Positions 34,016-46,700 of a stretch of 64,000 nt of DNA are shown here, piece by piece (within the stretch, counting starts at the first letter, position 1; each line of letters opens with the position of its first letter). The notes under the pieces are model-generated. The model was not told the DNA's origin and did no database searches. It worked only from the letters and a program-made list of their open reading frames with translations. This DNA comes from Adineta ricciae. Lineage: Eukaryota; Rotifera; Eurotatoria; Adinetida; Adinetidae. The position numbers and the translations under genes are program-made. The stretch lies in contig CAJNOJ010000082.1 of the NCBI GenBank assembly GCA_905250025.1, positions 248,001 to 312,000 on the forward strand, in the 5' to 3' direction.

Positions 34016-37000
34016 TTATAATTTACAGAGAACGGGCACGTCAATTTTTTCGTAGGATTGAGCAAGTGGATAGCATGGCAGTTTACTCTTCCAGATATGA
34101 ACGTTGTCAATCCAATTTGTCTAGAAACGAAAACAAAATTATCTTTCATCGAAATAGACATTTCTTGATTTACCGGAGGTAGTTTGAGTTCTTTTTCGGG
34201 TATAACCGTATCGTTTGTGATAGTATCGGTTTTCACATCGACAATCGAAGGTTGTTCAGTTAATTTAACTGGCTCTTCGACAACTTCTCTTATGATTTGT
34301 TCAGTATTTTCCGATGAAGTTTCCGAAGGTAAATCTTCATCAGTAGCCGCAGTTAATTCCTCTCGATGTTGACCATCCGCTTTCTTATCATTGGGAATGT
34401 GAAGTGCTACTGGTGATGGATTCACATGAACAGATAATTTCCGGCGATGGACTGAACATGGTGATATGTAATGATCATAGAAGCTTAGAAGATCACTACG
34501 TTCAATCGACTTGATAAGATCAACTTCCAGTTGAGCTAGAAAAGGAAAGACAATCTTGAAAAAAATATGAAATTTCACATTAAGATGCTTTACGTCGATC
34601 AAAACAAAATTGATGATTGGTTATTTCACTCCAAAATTTATTTCCTTGGCTATGCATTTTCTTAGGAATTTCCACTTTTTTCACCATATAACCTTCACGT
34701 TGTTTTTTAAACAATTCATCTGGCATTTGAATTATATAATCCTATAGAAATCAAGTCAGATTAGTGATCATTCTGTCTTCGACATACTCTTATCGAATCA
34801 ATAAATAGTTCAATACGTTGATTAACATGATCGAGTTTTCGAGCTGATTGAACAATCACTCGAAAGCCTTGTACGCCGCGTGATCGACGTGCGCCTGCAC
34901 TGACAATATAACCTAATTGTTCTTTTGTTCTTAATTGATCAAAACAACGTTCATCAACTAAATGACAGAATAATTCTAACAGAGCATTGTTTTCCAATGT
35001 TTGTTGAAAACATTGAAGATAAATCTCAATCGCGTGTAGTTTATGAGCATCGTTTAACATTGTGTAAGCATAATTACACCCTACAAAGTATTGGAATTCA
35101 GGAAAAAATTGGCAAAAGAATCGAAACAAACCTTCCGGTAATGTTAATTCACGTTGATTGAACCACATACTGGGAAACAACGGTTGATAGAAACGTTTTT
35201 CTTGAAATTTTCGTTCAATTAATGTGATGTAATCCAATGCATGCTAAAAATTCAAATGGTTAACACTCATAATTCCAATCTAGAGTCTCCTTACATCTTT
35301 GGTTAAGTTTCCATACATTAAAGAGTCAATGAAGAATCGAGTTAACATCCGAGGTATAAATGCTTCAATGTCCTCGATTGTAATACCTTTCAATAGGAAA
35401 GAATAGCATAAGTATAGTTGCATTTTGTCGGAATTTACCATCGATACAACTGAGTAATTCGTCTTTATTCCATTGATGTTCAGCTGTTAGATAAGTGACA
35501 CCAAAATGTGCCATTTGATATGGAACATCACGACGAAAGTTTTGTAAAGATCGTTTTATCTATCGATAAGTATTCGTGAGATTCAAAAGACTAATTCATT
35601 TAGTTTACTTTTTCTTTCATTATTTCAAATCGTTGAGGTTTTACTTTAATATTGACCATACGATCAATGATTGTTTCCAACAATTGTTTGATTTTATGAT
35701 TAAATCCATGAATAGTTAACTGAATGAAAAGCGAAATCATTTGAGTGTCTTTCGAGAAGAAATCCAAAGGTATTTACCTGAATTCCATAATTTAATGCCG
35801 ATAATTCGTATTGTAATCCACCAAGTTGTGCGGGATAAACAAATTCCGTGAGAGAATCTTCGATTAACTCGGAATAAAGTGCATTCATATTGGAATGTAA
35901 TGGATCCGCACTTCCCAATGGACTAAATTTCACAACCACAAAAATGTCAACTAACTGGTCAAACGAAAAACTTACTTTCGAAATTCGAAATAGATGTAAG
36001 CTTTTGGTAGTTGATAGAATGTATCAGCTGCATAGTAAAGCCGACAGAATTCGTTTTCCTAAAATCATTAAAAGGAGTTTCTGATCTTGTTTGATATATT
36101 ATTTAAGTTTTTACTTTGATTTTCGTTGGCAATTGTGGTCGTACGGTGTGTATATCTTTGGAAAATAATTGAAAATCAGTAGGAATAAATTCATTAAGTG
36201 TCGGTAAATGCAATTCTGGAATAAGTTCACATGTTTCACATAACTTAATCAATTCTTCAGGTAAATATTCTTGTTTATATTTTGTACCAAACCATTTTTC
36301 TGTTTCTGTAGCAATTGGCACAAAATCTTTACTTGCAAGAAAGACCCTATAGAAAGCGAGATAGTTTCCAAACAAGATTTTCATTAGGCATTACCTCATT
36401 TTACTTGGAATTAAATATTCATCGAGAGCTTCATTGATTAAATCGGGACGAAACTCACGCATTTCATAATCACCCGAAAGACATTCAGTCAATGGATAAT
36501 CCTTTAAAAGAGACATCTAGATTAGTGTTTTACAATTTCGATTACAATTACCCGCATACGACCAGCTAAGTTCGAAACGAAATCATCGGGCCGTTCTTTT
36601 TCACGAAATTGAAAATGCATAGCGTTTAGATTCTAAAAATTAAGACATACTGTACGTCTGTTGCTTTAGTTCATTACGTTACCTTGCACTCCTCAAAAAT
36701 CCATTCTTTTGGACCTTCTTTTCGTAACATAGCGATATATTGATAAACAATATAAATCACTTTTTCCCATTGATCTATTATTAAAGAGAAAAATACAAAA
36801 ATAATTCTTCTTGCAGTTCATTTACTTAATCCTTCGATTGTCAATTCGATGTCAACAGTGAAGAAATTGAAACCGGGCGCTGAGTTTTTTTCACCCGAAA
36901 CTAATTCGATAGCTAAACCTGATTTTTTCAAATATGATAGCAATGATCCATCGCCTTCATGTCCAATTAAATGTGATAAATACGATTCAGGCTAAATAAA

Positions 37001-38172
37001 TGTTATTTATTCTTCAAGATACGAAGATAAAAGGCAAATCCGTCGACTCGTCATCGATACTTACATTACAATAATATAATTCTTTATGATCCGGTATAAC
37101 CCAATTGATAGTTAAGTGCCGATGTTCTTTGACAGGAACAACGTACAAAATTGTCTGAGAAAAAAAATAACTATAGTGCATTTTAAAGGAACTTTCTCTG
37201 CAAACTTTTCGTTTATTTTCTCCATATGGATCGGCAGGATATGTGGCCTTTTTTAAGTGTTTATTTGGTACATCTTTAAAGCTCTTGATGACCAGTTCTT
37301 GAAGTTCATCCAGTGATTCTAAATTACCAAAGTATTTTCATGATTTTCTACTGAGAAGAATGACAATCACATACGATTGCCAAGAACGGCCAAACTCATT
37401 CGATTCGACGAATATTCAGCTTTATGAAAATCTAACAGAACTTGTCGAATATCAATTCCACGCTGTTTAGGAATGGTTCTTAGTGATTCGGAATTTCCAA
37501 TGGCAAAGCTGGAGTACGGATGCTGAGGATCTGATGTCGATTTTTCTAATTGAGAAATGCGCCAAACATCTTTCGAGAGATTTCCTTCATATTCAGAATT
37601 GACCGCTTCTAATTCACGATCCGTTGCTGATACGGTAAATAACGGAGAGATGAAAAATTGTGCAAAACTAAAAGGAACACATAAAGACAAGAAACAAGCC
37701 TTCGTTAAACATACGCATCGAGGGCCTCAGGTAATAAACTCGGATTGATATCGAAATAGTAGTTTGTATGATCACCACTTGTAAAAGCATTGGAATAACC
37801 ACCATTTCCCTCAATTAATTTCGAATATTCATTTTCACCTGGGTACTAAAACAACAATTTTCGTAGAGTTTATATACAAATAACAAATAGTAAACAAAGA
37901 TTTACTTTTGAACTACCCATGAATAACATATGTTCAAGAAAATGAGCAATACCCGGAACATCTTTGGGATCTGCTAAGCTCCCAATCGAGACGTCAAGTG
38001 CAGCGGCGGCCTTGTCGATTTTCGGATGACTTGTCAGCACAACGAGCATCCCATTCGAAAGTTTTAGTGCACGGTAAACCCATGGGTCACTATCACTTTT
38101 CTTTATGTTATCAACAATCTGGACAATAGTGGATTCCGATGGTGAAATTTGTTTTTCAGATTCGATAGCCAT
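34016..38172 (-). CDS. IDE: Insulin-degrading enzyme (M16A metalloprotease)
   Basis: A multi-exon gene. The first exon (38172-37906) starts MAIESEKQIS with no signal peptide, and carries the inverted zinc motif HFLEHMLFMG (HxxEH). The next exon supplies the third zinc ligand region ATDRELEAVNSEYEGN and FHKAEYSSNRMSLAVLGNR. Later exons include EKWFGTKYKQEYLPEELIKL, PTLNEFIPTDFQLF, TKEQLGYIVSAGARR and FYDHYISPCSVHRRKLSVHV. The end is NWIDNVHIWKSKLPCYPLA. IDE degrades small amyloid-like peptides inside a closed two-half chamber. A 70-residue acidic, Thr/Glu-rich insertion sits between the SVHV block and the final exon (34400-34185), a region that is short in the human enzyme. A catalytically complete enzyme is likely. 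Confidence 0.96.
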
Positions 38173-38311
38173 GAAGAAAAACAGACTTTCAAATGAATAG
38201 ACAAGTTATGTCGGCGGGAAAGATGTAAATGTAGAAAAAGAAATGAATAAGTGACAACAACAAAAAAATATCAATATCCAATGAACGGTCTTTACTGTGA
38301 TGACCGTATAA

Positions 38312-38530
38312 TTAAACTTCTTCGAATAAGATTCTAGCGCCACACTCCACATTCATACAATAGAGGGAGTGAATGGCGGTATTCTCCATACTGTCGAATA
38401 TGGAGATGCTATTGGATGGTGCATTTCGCGAGTAAATCGTATGGTTGATGATGTATGTACGAGCATAATCAGTCAAATTGTCAAAGATAAAAACGCGTAA
38501 AATAAGCTGGACTTTGTCGGAATTTTCCAT
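38312..38530 (-). CDS. Hypothetical open frame, possible terminal exon
   Basis: An open frame of 72 codons starts MENSDKVQLILRVFIFDNLT and ends RILFEEV. It can be extended 5' to a splice acceptor (TTTCTTTAG) near 38570, adding FSTPSSENIRLIS. Composition is balanced and protein-like (SLYCMNVECGAR), but I know no relative and no convincing upstream exon. It may be the end of an unrecognised gene, part of a decayed gene, or chance. Confidence 0.25.
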   Translation of the reverse strand: MENSDKVQLILRVFIFDNLTDYARTYIINHTIYSRNAPSNSISIFDSMENTAIHSLYCMNVECGARILFEEV

Positions 38531-38965
38531 TGAGATGAGTCGAATGTTTTCCGATGATGGAGTGGAAAATCTAAAGAAAGAAATGATTTACTTGCTATCG
38601 ACAAAAACGTTGTCCTTTTTCGCACGATAATATTAACAAATGACTGTAATAATTGGATGATTTTGTATTTGTATTTTCGAGAACATGACAATATCACATT
38701 CGATTGCACAAGTACAATCGAGAGGAGAACAGGATATATATGTAACATTCAATACTTTTCTTTTGATTTTCGACTAGATTAGTCGTGAAAAAAGACAATA
38801 AAACTTTAGAAACGAAGTTTTACGGTCGAAATACGATGATTATAACATTTAAGTAAATCTCTCAGATTATTTCATGGATAAATTTTCTTATCAGCGTCTC
38901 TCTCTTCACTTCTCGTGCTTATCTTTATTCGAAAGTACATTTGATAAAAGAAAAATATTGTAACT
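38531..38965. other. Non-coding stretch upstream of secreted-protein pseudogene
   Basis: AT-rich sequence with overlapping short frames in the minus direction. No gene is supported. It may include the intron or promoter of the hypothetical frame at 38312. Confidence 0.4.
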
Positions 38966-39582
38966 ATGATTCTTACTCAGGTTTATTGTTTCCTTTTCCT
39001 GTTGGGAGCACTGATGATATATTTGGATCGCTAAGATTGTGCTCGTTTATGTGCGTTCATCGACATTCCAAACAACGATACCAAAGCTTGGAATGTATGT
39101 ACAACGGAAGAACGAAATATATCGTAATGCTTTGTATCAATAAAAATCGATCATCAGAGAAGCGTTTCTTCAGGTAGTCTACGAATAGAAAAATGCACTG
39201 ATGAACTTGTCTAACGTGCTCAACTAGTGTTACTACGAAATTATTCGTCATTATTACCAACATTTCAATATCATTGTCCGAAAGATAGCTGTGACTTTGA
39301 ATTTCTTAATAAAGTACTTTCGTATGATAATTCTAAATACGACAGCACATAACTAATGAATATAGATATGACATTTTACAATAAAACAGCTCAATCAAAT
39401 ACGATATGTGGTAGCAGGAATTGTACAATGGGTGGTTTCTGCCAAGGAATATTCATCAACGATGAAAACAGTACAGCTGTCAAATTTATATTGCAGGGAG
39501 ATTCTGATTGCATTGCTTCTGCAAAAGCGGATTATCTTTTATACATCCAACAAGAATATAAATCAGGTAAAGGTTATTTTTA
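38966..39582 (+). pseudogene. Decayed gene for a secreted Cys-rich protein
   Basis: ATG at 38966 gives MILTQVYCFLFLLGALMIYL, a good signal peptide, then a stop. The same frame continues as DCARLCAFIDIPNNDTKAWN with CTTEERN and another stop. Further stretches with even Cys content follow in shifted frames (FQYHCPKDSCDFEFLNK; SNTICGSRNCTMGGFCQGIF; ASAKADYLLYIQQEYKSGKG) to the stop at 39582. Several stops and at least one shift are needed, and splice sites do not remove them convincingly. The family is unknown. A real gene with mis-guessed introns is an alternative. Confidence 0.4.
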
Positions 39583-39945
39583 AATAACCTTCCGATATAA
39601 TATTGAACATCGTATGAGTGGAAGATCTGTAAATGAAATTTACACGCGTATTATTGAACTTGTCACAGTGCCAATACTTCTTTACTCATACTTTACAAGT
39701 ATCCTAAACTGCCTAGCAACAAATTCGACTAGTTTTTCAACTGGAGTTCTATCGTTCAATATCCTAATTATTAGTATTTGTTTTCGTTGAACATTCTGCA
39801 AAGTATGAGTTCGTATATTTCTTACATAGATGCATATTATACCCCTTCATATCTTGATATTTATTCTCTAATAATAAAAAACAAAATCGATAAAAAATAG
39901 CACCGCATAAAACTGATAGAATATTGTAAAAAGATTCTTGAATAT
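39583..39945. other. Intergenic 3' spacer
   Basis: About 360 bases between the decayed secreted-protein gene and the stop of the active aminopeptidase. No gene is seen. Confidence 0.45.
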
Positions 39946-42900
39946 TCACTCTTGTGAAAGTAAGTCAAACGCTTTGATCATATTTTCTTCTCGAGATTTG
40001 ATCCATTCGATATTCATATTCACTTGATCAATTGCCTGTTTACGTGGATATGTTCCAGCACCTGCATTTGGATGCAAGATGAAGAATTCATTCATCTAAA
40101 CAAAACACTTGCAAGATGAATACTTAAATAATAAGTCTCACTTCATCAAGATATAACTGCTTTTCAAATGAATGTGAGATTGTACCAATAGCTGTACCTA
40201 ATCGACGACTTTCGAGTGTATAACTAAACCGAAAAAGAAAATTTACAAAATGAGTTTCATTTTCCCTTCGGTAACTTACACATCAACAAGTCTTTGATAA
40301 TTCTCCTTGTAAAACGTCCATACTACATCTCGGCCGACTGGGTTACGACTCATATAGGTAATCATTGAAAAAAAATCCTGTCGTTTGATCGTATGTGGTT
40401 CACCTTTAATACCATCTTCCAACAAACGATTCAATCGATCTCGATTCTCCGTCGAACTGATCGCTATTAAAGCTCGTGTTTGTTCTTGTGGTGACACGGC
40501 AATTTTGTAATAATTATACATCATTTCCCAGTCACTTGCATTGTCATAATTACTTATATGACAGATGTAGATCGTTGACAAGAAATCTGCACTGATGCTA
40601 TAAAAAGAACAGAATTTCAGGGTAGAAATTGAATCGATGTTACTTTGTATCGACTTGACCACCGTTGAAGTATTCAACTGGAATCGATCGAAATAGTTCA
40701 CTAGCGCGTTTGATAGCGTCTTTATGATCCATTCGACAGAGAAATGCAAATCGTATACCTTTTATTAATCTACATGAACCAATAAACTATTGAAATTTAA
40801 TCGATGGAAAACATACCTGGTATTATGATCATCCGTCGAATTTGTTTCTAAAATATCGTCAATAGTTGACCTGGATAGGAAAATTTGTTTAATTGCGAAC
40901 TCCTATTTCGAAAAGAAAACTTTTTTTTTCAAAAATAAGACTCTTCTAACTTTAAATTTCGGCCAAAGATTAGGTAAGAATTCAACTAAATCAGTTAAGA
41001 CTTCCAAGTGCCATTGAAATGTACGCCAAATAACAAATTGTTTACTATCGATTTTCACTAACGATTGAATGATGCGCAATGGTTCAATGTAATCGACTAA
41101 ACCTCTATAAGCAAGTAAAAATGTGTCTTGAATTAAATTAACTTTATCTTCATCTGAAAAGAACTAAAAAGCAGAAAATTCGAAGAAGATGATTTTCATT
41201 AATATGAATTCTTTACTGTTGGATGAGATTCCAAAATATCTGAGAGATGCTGCCAGTTTGATGGTATGGACGCATCCGATGAATAGTTTGTGACGTAGAA
41301 ACCTTGAAAATCACGATTACACTTTATCCAAGTATAGAATTGTTCAGGCAAGTAGATGTTTTCTTCTTCAGTTTCAAGAAGAAAATTAATGGTACCATTT
41401 GCAATGACAACATCGGAAGAGTTTCCACCTAAAACACACTGAATATTGATCTTCCATCGATAATCACTAGTAAGATTCGATGAATCTAATGCATTAGAAA
41501 TGATAAAACGTGATTGGTTAAATGTGACGTATGTTCCACTATCATTTGCACGCAAATGTACATTCAAAATCGGAAAATTTGCTTCTTCGAGCCAATTCTT
41601 CATAAATTCTTCTCCACTGATATTAGTAAATAATTTGTTATAGAAGACCGTTGGATCGCCCACATCCCACGCATTTGAATACAAATAATCGCGCAAACCA
41701 TCACGAAATGTATCTGAACCGACAATTTTCTCTAACATACGTAGAACACTTGCGCCTTTTGAGTAAGTTATCGAGTCAAATATACTCGTAATATCAGCAG
41801 GACTCGTTACATTTCGAACAATAATAGCATGTGATGATGGTTTCGCATCATCCCACATAACAGGTATAACTTCTTCAGTCAACGCTTGTAATTCCTTTAC
41901 AAAACAAGAAGAAGTTCATGGAGTATTCAACGAGATGCATTACCATGTTCCAATCAAGATATTTCGTAGTGAATGGCTTGTAGGAAAGCCATGTTGCCAT
42001 CGCTTCATTCAACCATAAATCGTCCCACCATTTACATGTCACATAATTACCGAACCCTAGATGAATTCCAGATCGATTCATCGCTTGTCGGAGTGAAATG
42101 AGCTTACAGAAATGAGCGATTTCATGTGCCATTGTCTCGCCTAGTTGTTGTTTTTGAAGAATTGATGCGGATTTCTCATCGAAGATTATGCGATCCTCCC
42201 GAAATGAAATTAAACCCCAGTTTTCCATAGCACCCGAGGCAAAGTCAGGAACAGCCAAAAGATCTATTCGAATGATCGCCTTCCGAATGAAAAGTGAAGT
42301 AAAAGTTTATTTACCAATTTTTGAAGTAACAGGCTCTGATGTATTGAAATAATCCGTAAAATATGATACAGAATTGATTGCGATTTCCAATGCTAAGTCG
42401 GTATGACCTTTCTCTGTCGGTTCAGGACGAGCCCAGACAATTATCTATAAAATAAACAACGAAACGATTCATCTTTATCAGTATTCAGACACACCTCTGG
42501 TTCATTATGGGTGCTCGCTAGTTTTCCGTATGTATTTGGAAGAACAGCCCATGCAGCAAGGTAAGTACTCATGCGAAATGTGTCGGCAAATCTTGTTCGT
42601 CGTAGATCACCCTCCAAACTTTCTTCGATCTGTTAAAACCAAATGTTTAGTCTCAAAAGTGATCCAATGATTAACATACGCTGGGAAAATTTGCAATTGC
42701 AATTGTGTCAAGTGGATGAACAATAGTAATTTTGAAAATCGCTTTCAATTGTGGTTCATCAAAGCAAGGAAAAGCTTTTCGGGCATCAGTTGGCTGGAAT
42801 TTCGAAGCTAGCAACTTTCTAAACCAAACATCAATGTTTACATCTTTTGAACGAGTGTTTCTTTACCCTGCCGTTCCATTGCTATCTTTATACACGCTTT

Positions 42901-43408
42901 GATAAAAGCCAATATTACCATCGACCAAACTAACCCTAAATCTTTGTTTCAAAGTATATCGATTTGGATTAAAACTTGAGTTTGTTGTCATTAAACGCAA
43001 ACTGATGAAGTCATTGGGCGAATATACTCGCATTGATACCAAACGGTTCACACCATCTTCATACAGAACTGGTTCTTCAAGTTCTATGAAACGCTTCCCA
43101 TGATAGATAAGTTGTTGAATAGGTTCTTTCAATGTGAAATGGATCGTCACTTCTCCTTGAATTACTGTTTGGTTTGTATTATTGTAAATATATTCTAATT
43201 CATAACTATGAACTTCGATTTTAGCTGCTAAGCGTGCATTACATTCATCATCAATGCATTTCGATGGATCAACTTTCGTCGTAGGAGCTGCCGCCGTTGT
43301 TATTGAAGTTTGTTCGAAAATCGTATGAAATTCCGTTGGTTCAGGTAGAAAATGAGCATTTATGAGTGATAGATAATAAAATATCACAATAAGAGTAATC
43401 AATGCCAT
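39946..43408 (-). CDS. M1 zinc aminopeptidase (aminopeptidase N-like), catalytically intact
   Basis: A multi-exon minus-strand gene. It starts with a signal peptide ([20 protein letters not shown]) and Thr-rich N-terminus. Hallmarks: FPCFDEPQ (near 42765), GAMENWG exopeptidase motif (near 42225), then the zinc site. The continuous frame breaks HEIAH from WF, but a 52-base intron restores HEIAHFWFGNYV followed by [14 protein letters not shown], giving HExxH and the third Glu ligand. [16 protein letters not shown] carries the transition-state Tyr. The C-terminal ERAP1-like helical domain ends AFDLLSQE. Secreted or lumenal peptide trimming is expected. No C-terminal anchor is seen, so it may be soluble. 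It lies 357 bases downstream of a second M1 gene on the same strand, clearly a tandem paralogue. Confidence 0.93.
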
Positions 43409-43765
43409 TGAATATCCAGGAACTATCTTTCGTTGTGTTTAGTTACTTATCTACTTCAACGATATATAATAATCATTTACAGCTGTTCTTCTAATTGCCA
43501 ATATATCGTTAAAACCTTTTAGGAAACAATATATATATATATATCCTTTTCCACACAATAGAAATGGGATAGATGAATAAAAAAAGGTCTTCTCGCTAGG
43601 TTGCGCGTCTCTTCGTATGACCTCTTGTGTTTCCCAGTCAACAAAAAAAGAGTTATCCCATTTAAAAGATTCAGAGCGAATAAGTACCAATTACTAATTG
43701 ATTATCATTTTTTCCAAAACTTTTATTTGCTTCTATCAAAAAATGTGATGCAGAAAAAAATCAAT
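43409..43765. other. Spacer between tandem M1 genes
   Basis: Includes a TA-repeat near 43531-43546 and AT-rich sequence. It should hold the downstream gene's promoter and the upstream gene's 3' UTR. Confidence 0.5.
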
Positions 43766-46700
43766 TTAGTCTTTTCGGGCAATTCGATCACCTGCTGAGA
43801 CGGCCCCGTCAAGACTCTCAGCCATTCCATCGAGCAACCAGAGGAAATTGATTATAATTTGATCACTTGCTAGTTTTTGATATTGCGATGAACTTGGAAA
43901 TTCGCTGACAAAGTTTTGCATCTAAAAAGACAAGTTTTTACAAGCATTTTCAAGTAAAGATCAAGTACCTGAAAGTAATAGTATTCATTCTCGAATGTTT
44001 GTACAATATTCGTTATCAATTGATTAAATAAACGATTTGTTTCACCGTAGCTAGAAAAGATCACAAATTACACATTTTCTCTCACAAATTTCTGCTTACG
44101 TTGCCAGCAAATCTCGATAATTATGACGATAGAAATTCCAAACAATATCTCGTCCAACCGGATTTTGACTAATGGTGATAATTAAATCAAAGAACTCTTG
44201 TGTTTCAATTACATTTGATTTAGTATCAAAGCCTTGCTCCAAGATCCTAAGTGAATATCACACAAACTAAACTAACTTTGGCAGAGATGTGAAACTTACT
44301 TTTTCAATCGCCATGTTTCTTTCGAAGCACCAAGAGCTCGGAGGATTGTGCTTCGTTGCTGGCTCGTAGTCGCTTCATTTTCCGTAAAATAATACCAAAG
44401 GTTATCCCAATCATCCACATCGTTGGTATTCTGTATATGATAATAGATGACCGTTGCGAGCAAATTGGGATCAACACTGAAATTTAGACAAAACTATAGC
44501 TGACGATCAGAAATGAAAGAAACGCACTTGACAACACCAGTAGAATTCATGAAATAGCTTTCTGGAATGCGGTGAAAGAGTTCGGATGCTTTGTACAATG
44601 CATCTGGATTTTGAACACGACAGAGTAACTCGAACAGCATTGACTTGATCAATCTAAACAAAGGTTTGCCGAACTAAAAGGAAGACATGAAGTTGTTACT
44701 TGTCTTGGTGTGTTGTTCCAAGAGTAACGATGTTGTTGATATCACTACCGAATGGTGCTAATGTTTGATGAGTTGCAAACAACTACAACGCAAATAGTCT
44801 GGAAAAATATGTTCTTTGCTTCTAGTTTTTACTTTAAAATTCCAGAAGAATGAGGAATGTTCTTCCACGCCCATCAGATAATTCCAATGCCAAACAAACA
44901 CTGACCAAGGTAAGTAATTTGCCGCTGGATCGTCAAACAGAAAACGAACTAAACTGATCGTTTGATCATAAGTAACAATTTCACCACCATGAGGAAGAAT
45001 AAAAGCATCGTTGAGTAAATTCGCACGATCATTACCAGAGAAGATTTCATCCTATTGAAGAAACAAAACAGAAGAATTCTTTCGATTTGGTGTATTTCTT
45101 TTCATACATTTTTAAACAACAATTCTAAACGTTGCCAAATACCGTGTGGATCATCGTTCTCTAAGACGTATTCAGTAACTTGGTATGAATAGAAATCTTT
45201 ATTACATTTAATCCAGAGATATTCTTTGTCTAAGATTTGAACGACTTCTGTTGATGATTCGAGGATAAATTTGATTTTTGATTTATCCACATCAGTTGTT
45301 AAATTGAAATTATCATTTTCATTCGAACCACCGAGATCACATTCAACAAACATTTTCCATTTATAGTTGATATCCAATGAACCGGAATCTAATTCTGCTG
45401 AACCAAAATATCGTGCTTGACGGAAAATCAAAGTCGTGTTTTTATCTGTGACATTATTGGGAATGACGTCGACGGTTAAAATCGGATAATTTCGTTCTTC
45501 CAACCAAGAACGAAGAAATTCTTCAGCAGTAACATTCGTATTTACTGTTGAACTCAGATTAAAATTCGAATAGAATGTTGGCAAAATGTCCGACACACTT
45601 GATACAGAGAGAAGGCTCGTAACAGCTGTTTGAAACACATCAGCTTCGCAGATATGTTCGAGTAAACGAAGAAGTGAAGCACCTTTGCTATAGATATGTG
45701 TCGATAAATAATCAAGAATTTGCTCATTATTTGTTAAATTCTGCTCAGAAACAGGCCAGGTACTTGGTTTGAAATCATCCATCATCAATGGCATCATTTC
45801 ACGAATGGGAAATTGGTCCATCTAGTTGACAAAGTTGTTCCTTTAGTCATCGACGGATCAATAATTACTTACTAATTGAAAATCGGGATACTTTGCATCG
45901 ATCGCTTTGTATGCGAGAAATATCGAGAGAGATTTACCAAACCAAATGTTGTCCCACCAATCTGCAGATGAAAACCACTAAATGAAACAGATTTGCTTTC
46001 TTTTTCGGAGTGAAATAGTCGAATTTAGTTGTTTACAGGTTGTAAAAGATGTTCAACAAGAATTTTCGTGGTTGTTTGTTGTCGTTCTGCCGAATTCAAG
46101 CTCACATCTGTGGTGAGAAGTTCTTCACGGAATGTTATTAAACCCCATGATGCCGAAGCTTTTTCATCAAGAATCAAATCGGGTACGCCAATCAAATCTG
46201 AAAGAGATTATTTATATGCATAAGTTTTTCCTCTATCGATTAAAACTACCAAGTTTAGTTATAAAGTCCGTGGTTGTCACATTTGTATACTCTTGAATGA
46301 ATTGAAATGTTTTATTAACGACATCGAATGTCCAATCCAGGTTTGCATTGGATGCGCCGAGTAATTCTGGCCGAACACGAACATTGACCTGAACACGATT
46401 ATTTATGTCTTTGCAACGAACGCTAAAAAGAGAAGAAAACCTACTGTAACACCTTGAATCATTTGCGTGACCACTGGAAATTCATCAATAGGCAGAATAG
46501 CCCAGGCTAAGGAATAAGTACTCATCAGATCTGTTTTGGCAAATGTTGTCACCGTCCCAGAAGTTGCCTGAGAATGCAGAACTGAACTTTTGCTTAAGTC
46601 TTAATTCAAAATCGTACTTGTGTGGGAAGATTCGATAGTGCAACGGTGGTATTGGGATGCTCAAGTGTCAAGGTGAAACTTGCTTGCATACTCGGTTCAT

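Noticed and set aside
42060-42150. Apparent loss of the zinc-site context in the downstream M1 aminopeptidase (HEIAH followed by CKLISLRQ)
   Set aside because: A 52-base GT-AG intron here restores HEIAHFWFGNYV, so the active site is intact.
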